Assembly (NCBI GenBank): GCA_046756945.1
Contig: JBHHXI010000106.1
Coordinates: forward strand, 1-10,722
Source of the DNA: JACZQZ01 sp046756945
GTDB taxonomy: Bacteria; Pseudomonadota; Alphaproteobacteria; Rhodospirillales; 2-02-FULL-58-16
DNA length: 10,722 bases
Reading direction: 5' to 3'
Shown: positions 7,025 through 10,722 of the stretch, in pieces
Layout: every line of letters starts with the position of its first letter
Numbering within the stretch: the first letter of the stretch is position 1
Translations under genes and position numbers: made by a program
The notes under the pieces: generated by a model
Database searches by the model: none
Seen by the model: the letters and a program-made list of their open reading frames with translations, nothing else
Told to the model about the DNA's origin: nothing

Positions 7025-7062
7025 CCAGTGTCCCCGGGAGACCTTCACTGGCTTCGGTCTCC
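7025..7062 (-). promoter_or_regulatory. Candidate H-type pseudoknot in the carboxypeptidase mRNA leader
   Basis: On the minus-strand transcript the order is GGAGACC (7062-7056), GAAG, CCAGTG (7051-7046), AA, GGTCTCC (7043-7037), CGGGGA, CACTGG (7030-7025). GGAGACC pairs perfectly with GGTCTCC (7 bp) and CCAGTG with CACTGG (6 bp). The two stems interlock with loops of 4, 2 and 6 bases, the geometry of an H-type pseudoknot. The last arm ends one base before the Shine-Dalgarno AAGGGG (7023-7018), so folding could modulate ribosome access. I recognise no known riboswitch in it. The pairing is seen directly; function is inferred. Confidence 0.45.
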
Positions 7063-7076
7063 TCCCTGTTGCCTTG

Positions 7077-7107
7077 ATTGTAACCGCAAACCCGGGGGCC
7101 ATCTCAA
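7077..7107 (-). promoter_or_regulatory. Weak candidate promoter for the carboxypeptidase gene
   Basis: On the minus strand TTGAGA (7102-7107) and TACAAT (7077-7082) are 19 bases apart, which is longer than the optimal 17. TACAAT matches five of six -10 positions. Transcription would begin near 7070, just ahead of the possible pseudoknot. Confidence 0.25.
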
Positions 7108-7324
7108 GCCGTTTCCGCGGTATTGTCGCGACTTCGCACCAAGGCGCCCTTCCATCGAACCTACCCCGACGTTCCTATCCAAAAGCCGATAACAAACCGT
7201 TAATGCCGTTGCCCGGTTTCGCCACGGCACCGCCGGCGCCCGCCCTCCGGTGGCGTCCCCGTTCTCGCGTGCGGGCGCGAAAATTTTATGGAACGCTTTC
7301 GGGGAATAAGAATATTTCCCAATA

Positions 7325-7339
7325 ATAACAATATGTTAT
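7325..7339. promoter_or_regulatory. Perfect 6-bp inverted repeat with 3-bp spacer (possible operator)
   Basis: ATAACA-ATA-TGTTAT is a perfect dyad that ends 38 bases before the -35 of the phasin promoter. Its size suits a dimeric helix-turn-helix regulator, but I cannot name one. The local AT-richness makes chance dyads more likely. Confidence 0.35.
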
Positions 7340-7357
7340 ATTCATATCCCGACTATG

Positions 7358-7368
7358 CTGCGGTGCAC
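7358..7368 (+). promoter_or_regulatory. Candidate PhaR operator, upstream copy
   Basis: CTGC-GGT-GCAC matches 7 of the 8 fixed bases of CTGC-N3-GCAG, the site described for the PHA-responsive repressor PhaR of Paracoccus and Rhodobacter. It ends 9 bases before the phasin -35 element. Confidence 0.5.
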
Positions 7369-7377
7369 AAAATAACC

Positions 7378-7405
7378 TTGACACGGGCAAAAACAGAACT
7401 ATATT
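7378..7405 (+). promoter_or_regulatory. Sigma70-type promoter of the phasin gene
   Basis: A perfect TTGACA (7378-7383) is followed after 16 bases by TATATT (7400-7405), which matches five of six -10 bases. Transcription should start near 7412 and leave a leader of about 88 bases. It is the clearest promoter in the window. Confidence 0.65.
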
Positions 7406-7416
7406 CGGGATTGATG

Positions 7417-7427
7417 TTGCACTGCAG
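7417..7427 (+). promoter_or_regulatory. Candidate PhaR operator, downstream copy
   Basis: TTGC-ACT-GCAG matches 7 of 8 fixed bases of CTGC-N3-GCAG and lies just past the expected transcription start. A repressor bound here would block RNA polymerase at the phasin promoter. Confidence 0.55.
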
Positions 7428-7499
7428 CATTCCGGTTGATGCCCGCCGGACCCGAAAGGGCACTGGATTTGGAACTTTTTTGGAATTCGGAGTATTACG

Positions 7500-8048
7500 A
7501 TGACCGCTGCGAGGAAAAACAACGCCGGCAAGACCGGCACCGCCAAACCCGTCGAGGCCGCCGTGGCCGCCGGCGCGGACGCCGTGGAGACCGCCGTCAA
7601 GGCCGGCGCCCAGGTGGCAGCCAAGGGCTACGAGAAGGCCGTCGCCATGGGCCGGGAACAGGTCGAGACCGCTGTCAAGGCCGGCGCCGGCGCCTTCAAG
7701 GGCTACGATGACCTGGCCGGCTTCGGCAAGGACAACGTCGAGGCGGTGATGAAGTCGGGCGCCATCGTGGCCAAGGGCGTGCAGGACCTCAACGAAGTGT
7801 GGCTCGGCCTTTCCCGGACCTCCGTGGAGGATGCCGTGAGCGCCGCCAAGGCGCTGTTCGGCTGCAAGACCCTGCCCGAGGTGGTCGAGGTGCAGACCGG
7901 CCTGGCCCAGGCCCAGTACGAGAAATTCGTCGCCGAGAGCCGCCGGCTTTCGACCCTGTCGACGAAGGTGGCCGAAAACGCCTCGGCGCCGATCACCGCC
8001 CGCCTGACCGTGGCGGTGGAGAAATTCACCAAGCCGCTTGCTGCCTGA
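7500..8048 (+). CDS. phaP: Phasin family protein (PHA granule-associated)
   Basis: The 182-residue protein coats the surface of polyhydroxyalkanoate granules in the cytoplasm. It has the Phasin_2/TIGR01841 look: low-complexity Ala/Lys start, then long amphipathic helices without cysteines near the ends. KSGAIVAKGVQDLNEVWLGL at 85-104 is the family core, and AQAQYEKFVAESRRLSTLS at 136-154 and the ending APITARLTVAVEKF (163-176) are typical. Residues 29-104 form three near-repeats of 25-26 residues, each beginning VE(T/A)(A/V)(V/M)K(A/S)GA. The first two are also alike at DNA level (7584-7610 versus 7662-7688, two mismatches in 27). The ATG follows CGGAG (7488-7492) by 7 bases. It is a single-gene unit with its own promoter and terminator, and PhaR-like sites suggest derepression when PHA accumulates. 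Confidence 0.92.
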   Translation: MTAARKNNAGKTGTAKPVEAAVAAGADAVETAVKAGAQVAAKGYEKAVAMGREQVETAVKAGAGAFKGYDDLAGFGKDNVEAVMKSGAIVAKGVQDLNEVWLGLSRTSVEDAVSAAKALFGCKTLPEVVEVQTGLAQAQYEKFVAESRRLSTLSTKVAENASAPITARLTVAVEKFTKPLAA

Positions 8049-8086
8049 ACTCCTCCCATCCTCCCCTGATCGGGCAGCAGCGTTAG

Positions 8087-8122
8087 GCGCCCGGTGGCAC
8101 TGTCCGCCGGGCGCATTTTTTT
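8087..8122 (+). terminator. Rho-independent terminator after the phasin gene
   Basis: GCGCCCGG (8087-8094) pairs perfectly with CCGGGCGC (8107-8114), and the stem can extend inward through a G-T wobble and two G-C pairs. One A and seven T residues (8116-8122) follow. It lies 39 bases after the phasin stop. Confidence 0.92.
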
Positions 8123-8478
8123 GCCCGTTCGATGTCCCGCCGCGCCCCGCCCGGGCGGCCCCCCTTGGCATTTCGCGATCACGCGCCTATGGGCACGGAG
8201 GGCGGAAATGTGCTATGATCGGCTTGGCGCGGATGGCGCGCCAGGGGGAAAAAACGTCAGGAGGTCAAAGGGTTGAGATAAATCCCGGAGGCCGGATCCA
8301 ACCCCGCCGGCGGCGGGCGACCGGGGCGGTCCCGGGCCGCGACCGGGCCGCATCGTCTGCCCGGGAGACCGTTTCACCGGCGGGTCCGTCCGCGGGCTCT
8401 TCCCCAAACCTCCCGAAAGCGAATATATAATAACAGGGGGGCCGTTCGTCCGCCCCCCGGACCGGCGAGTATGGAGAG
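8123..8478 (+). promoter_or_regulatory. Long non-coding stretch upstream of clpS with two candidate promoters
   Basis: No gene is convincing in these 356 bases. A distal promoter candidate is TGGGCA (8190-8195), 18 bases, then TATGAT (8214-8219) with the extended -10 TGC before it. A proximal candidate is a perfect TATAAT at 8427-8432 without a good -35. A tiny frame at 8208-8276 (22 codons, GGAGGG 5 bases ahead of its ATG) is possible but unsupported. Bases 8290-8400 are very GC-rich with a GACCG/CGGTC hairpin (about 8319-8331). The region presumably controls clpS-clpA expression. Confidence 0.4.
8437..8459 (+). promoter_or_regulatory. All-GC stem-loop at the start of the proximal clpS transcript
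   Basis: GGGGGGC (8437-8443) pairs with GCCCCCC (8453-8459) around a 9-base loop. It begins 5 bases after the TATAAT at 8427-8432 and ends 19 bases before the clpS start. It would sit at the very 5' end of an mRNA made from that promoter and could protect or structure it. No T-run follows, so it is not a terminator. Confidence 0.4.
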
Positions 8479-8841
8479 ATGGCAAGAAAGACCGGTACCC
8501 CAGGACCCGTCGACGATGGCGACACCGCCACGGGCGTAATCACCAAGCCCCGGCCCAGGACCAAGAAGCCGTCCATGTACAAGGTCCTGATGCTCAATGA
8601 CGACTACACGCCCATGGAATTCGTCGTCAACGTGCTGGAGGCGGTGTTCGCCATGGCCCAGCAGGAGGCGACGCGCATCATGCTCCATGTACACCAGCGC
8701 GGCGTCGGTGTGTGCGGCGTCTATACCTACGAGGTGGCGGAAAGCAAGGTCGCCCAGGTCATAGAACTGGCGCGCCAGGCACAGCATCCGCTACAGTGTA
8801 CCATCGAGAAGGACGGTACCGACAAAGAGGGGGACGAATAG
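8479..8841 (+). CDS. clpS: ATP-dependent Clp protease adaptor ClpS
   Basis: The 120-residue adaptor binds proteins with destabilising N-terminal residues and hands them to ClpA for degradation by ClpAP (N-degron pathway, cytoplasm). Residues 1-30 form a flexible, charged N-terminal tail that is used to engage ClpA. The folded core follows: YKVLMLNDDYTPMEFVV at 34-50 with Asn40 and Asp41, TRIMLHVHQRG at 65-75 with His72 (Asn34, Asp35 and His66 in E. coli, the alpha-amino group pocket), and GVCGVYTYEVAESKV at 77-91. Length is close to other alphaproteobacterial ClpS. The ATG has GGAG only 2 bases before it. An ATG 8 bases earlier is in another frame. clpA follows after 7 bases, the classical arrangement. 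Confidence 0.97.
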   Translation: MARKTGTPGPVDDGDTATGVITKPRPRTKKPSMYKVLMLNDDYTPMEFVVNVLEAVFAMAQQEATRIMLHVHQRGVGVCGVYTYEVAESKVAQVIELARQAQHPLQCTIEKDGTDKEGDE

Positions 8842-8848
8842 GCCGCTC

Positions 8849-10722
8849 ATGCTGTCACGGAACCTGGAACAGACGCTCCATCGGGCCCTGGCGCTGGCCA
8901 CCAAGCACCGCCACGAGTTCGCTACGCTCGAGCACCTTTTGCTGGCCCTGACCGAGGACCAGGACGCCATCGCCGTCCTGCGCGCCTGCGGCGTCGATGT
9001 GGACGAGCTGCGCCAGAACCTGACCGAGTTCATCGATAACGAACTGTCCAGCCTGGGCGCCGCGCGCATGGCCGACCCCAAACCCACCGCCGGCTTCCAG
9101 CGCGTGATCCAGCGCGCCGTCATCCACGTGCAGTCGTCGGGCCGCGAGCAGGTGACCGGGGCCAACGTGCTGGTCGCCCTGTTCTCCGAGCGCGAATCCC
9201 ATGCCGTCTATTTCCTCCAGGCCCACGACATGTCGCGGCTCGACGCCGTCAACTACATCTCCCACGGCATCGCCAAGGTGCCCGGGGAATCCCAGCCGCG
9301 CACCGTAGGCGGGGCCGACGTCGACGTGGACGCGGAAAAGGTGGTCAAGAAGGGCCACGAGGCGCTCGACGCCTATTGCGTGGACCTCAACAAGAAGGCG
9401 GCCGAGGGCCGCATCGATCCGCTCATCGGCCGCGAGACCGAGATCGAGCGGACCATCCAGATCCTGTGCCGGCGCAACAAGAACAACCCGCTTTACGTGG
9501 GCGATCCCGGTGTCGGCAAGACCGCCATCGCCGAGGGCCTGGCGCGGCGCATCGTCCACGGAGACGTTCCCGACGTCCTGCTGGACTGCACCATTTTCGC
9601 CCTCGACATGGGGGCGCTGCTGGCCGGCACCCGGTATCGCGGCGATTTCGAGGAACGCCTGAAGGGGGTCATCACCGAGCTCGAGGGCACCCCCGGCGCC
9701 ATCCTGTTCATCGACGAAATCCACACCGTCATCGGCGCCGGCGCCACCAGCGGCGGCTCCATGGACGCGTCGAATATCCTCAAGCCCTCGCTCGCCGCGG
9801 GGAATTTGCGCTGCATGGGCTCGACCACCTACAAGGACTACCGCAACTACTTCGAAAAGGACCGGGCCCTGGTGCGCCGGTTCCAGAAGATCGACGTCTA
9901 TGAGCCGTCGATCGAGGAGACGGTCAAGATCCTGCGCGGGCTCAAGCCCTATTTCGAGGAGCACCATCAGGTGCGCTACACGGCGGAGGCCCTGCGCACC
10001 GCCGTCGAGCTCTCGGCCCGCTACATCAACGACCGCAAGCTGCCCGACAAGGCCATCGACGTGATCGACGAGGTGGGTGCCTCGCGCATGCTGGTGCCCG
10101 AACACCGGCGGCCGAAGACGGTGACCGTGAAGAACGTGGAGGCGGTGGTCGCCAAGATCGCCCGCATCCCGCCGAAAAGCGTGTCCACCGACGACCGCGC
10201 CGCGCTCAAGACCCTCGAGCGCGACGTGAAAACCATGGTCTTCGGCCAGGACGAGGCCATCGGCGCGCTGGCCAGCGCCATCAAGCTGTCGCGCGCCGGC
10301 CTGCGCGAGCCGGAGAAGCCCATCGGGTGTTACCTGTTCTGCGGTCCCACCGGGGTCGGCAAGACCGAGGTGGCGCGCCAGCTCGCCCGCACCATGGGCG
10401 TCGACCTGGTGCGCTTCGACATGTCCGAGTACATGGAGCGCCACAGCGTCTCGCGCCTGATCGGCGCGCCGCCGGGCTACGTCGGGTTCGACCAGGGCGG
10501 GCTGCTGACCGACGCCATCGACCAGCAGCCCCATGCGGTGCTGCTGCTCGACGAGATCGAGAAGGCGCATCCCGACCTGTTCAACATCCTGCTGCAGGTG
10601 ATGGATCACGGCAAGCTCACCGATCACAACGGCAAGAGCGTCGATTTCCGCAGCGTCATCCTGATCATGACCACCAACGCCGGCGCCGCCGATCTGGCCA
10701 AGCCGGCCATCGGCTTCGAGCG
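8849..10722 (+). CDS. clpA: ATP-dependent Clp protease ATP-binding subunit ClpA (3' end beyond window)
   Basis: Translation is open for 624 codons to the window edge, about four-fifths of the usual length of roughly 760-780. It is a Hsp100 unfoldase that feeds ClpS-bound and other substrates into ClpP. The N-domain that docks ClpS spans residues 1 to about 145 (MLSRNLEQTL start). AAA module 1 has Walker A GDPGVGKT (218-225), pore loop GTRYRGDFEER (260-270), Walker B ILFIDE (285-290) and the arginine finger region LVRRFQK (341-347). AAA module 2 has Walker A GPTGVGKT (499-506), pore loop GYVG (543-546) and Walker B VLLLDE (564-569). The sequence has no ClpB-type coiled-coil insertion between modules, which separates it from ClpB. 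The ClpP-binding loop should lie just past the window edge. No good ribosome-binding site is seen, so translation is probably coupled to clpS. Confidence 0.97.
   Translation, partial: MLSRNLEQTLHRALALATKHRHEFATLEHLLLALTEDQDAIAVLRACGVDVDELRQNLTEFIDNELSSLGAARMADPKPTAGFQRVIQRAVIHVQSSGREQVTGANVLVALFSERESHAVYFLQAHDMSRLDAVNYISHGIAKVPGESQPRTVGGADVDVDAEKVVKKGHEALDAYCVDLNKKAAEGRIDPLIGRETEIERTIQILCRRNKNNPLYVGDPGVGKTAIAEGLARRIVHGDVPDVLLDCTIFALDMGALLAGTRYRGDFEERLKGVITELEGTPGAILFIDEIHTVIGAGATSGGSMDASNILKPSLAAGNLRCMGSTTYKDYRNYFEKDRALVRRFQKIDVYEPSIEETVKILRGLKPYFEEHHQVRYTAEALRTAVELSARYINDRKLPDKAIDVIDEVGASRMLVPEHRRPKTVTVKNVEAVVAKIARIPPKSVSTDDRAALKTLERDVKTMVFGQDEAIGALASAIKLSRAGLREPEKPIGCYLFCGPTGVGKTEVARQLARTMGVDLVRFDMSEYMERHSVSRLIGAPPGYVGFDQGGLLTDAIDQQPHAVLLLDEIEKAHPDLFNILLQVMDHGKLTDHNGKSVDFRSVILIMTTNAGAADLAKPAIGFE

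Larger units (their letters stand above)
7014..7499. promoter_or_regulatory. Divergent intergenic region between carboxypeptidase and phasin genes
   Basis: No coding gene is credible in these 486 bases. The left part (7014-7110) is the carboxypeptidase leader and possible promoter. Near 7189-7203 there is ATAA-N7-TTAA (minus strand TTAA-N7-TTAT), which resembles a CtrA box at 7 of 8 positions. Bases 7204-7280 are plain GC-rich DNA. From 7281 the DNA becomes AT-rich and contains GGGAA/TTCCC arms (7302-7306 and 7316-7320), a perfect ATAACA-N3-TGTTAT inverted repeat (7325-7339), the phasin promoter (7378-7405) and two PhaR-like sites (7358 and 7417). Confidence 0.55.

Noticed and set aside
7025..7110. 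Cobalamin riboswitch upstream of the carboxypeptidase
   Set aside because: The string GAAGCCAG near GGAGACC recalls the cobalamin core, but the element is far too short and the rest of the conserved core is missing.
5352..7325. A 657-codon plus-strand open frame
   Set aside because: It runs through the GGCT-like gene in another frame and antisense to the carboxypeptidase. Its translation is low-complexity Arg/Gly/Pro and lacks any family motif; it is a high-GC shadow.
8208..8276. A 22-codon small reading frame with a Shine-Dalgarno sequence upstream of clpS
   Set aside because: It overlaps the candidate extended -10 element and shows no motif; a single fitting ribosome-binding site in a GC-rich region is weak support, so it is not annotated as a gene.
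8855..10627. A 590-codon minus-strand open frame
   Set aside because: It is antisense to clpA, whose Walker motifs and pore loops are unmistakable; the long frame is a by-product of GC-rich third positions.

Overview
The window looks like chromosomal DNA from a high-GC alphaproteobacterium, most likely of the Rhodospirillales type. Three things point there: coding DNA strongly biased to G/C at third positions, the gene set (a TIGR01841-type phasin, an S11 carboxypeptidase with a SPOR tail, a clpS-clpA pair), and a lipoprotein family that I know mainly from that group. No mobile element, phage gene, tRNA, rRNA or CRISPR array was seen. This is mostly a core-genome region. The parts worth a second look are the control regions between genes.

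Left part (1-4513). A truncated lipoprotein gene (minus strand, running off the left edge) faces away from a plus-strand sugar-nucleotide cluster: galU (UDP-glucose pyrophosphorylase), ugd (UDP-glucose dehydrogenase) and a phosphomannomutase/phosphoglucomutase. Together these take glucose-6-P to glucose-1-P, UDP-glucose and UDP-glucuronate, and mannose-6-P to mannose-1-P, which are precursors for exopolysaccharide, LPS or capsule. Between the divergent genes lies a striking AT-rich island (18 G/C in 120 bases at 571-690) with several inverted repeats.

Middle part (4575-7013). A plant-NIC1-like nicotinamidase of the isochorismatase superfamily (GTG start, strong ribosome-binding site) is followed after 5 bases by a gamma-glutamylcyclotransferase-like gene (GTG start). 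The latter converges, with only 10 bases between stop codons, on a minus-strand D-alanyl-D-alanine carboxypeptidase (PBP5/6 family) that carries a basic linker and a C-terminal SPOR domain. The leader of this carboxypeptidase mRNA can form a well-proportioned H-type pseudoknot right against its Shine-Dalgarno sequence.

Right part (7014-10722). A 486-base intergenic region serves the carboxypeptidase (left) and a phasin gene (right). The phasin has a good sigma70-type promoter bracketed by two near-matches to the PhaR operator core CTGC-N3-GCAG, and it ends in a clear rho-independent terminator. After a further roughly 360-base leader region come clpS and clpA (truncated at the right edge), which form the N-degron recognition adaptor and the ClpAP unfoldase.

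I see no convincing new multi-gene system. The best candidates for undescribed biology are the carboxypeptidase leader pseudoknot, the AT-rich divergent control island, and the two-operator layout at the phasin promoter.
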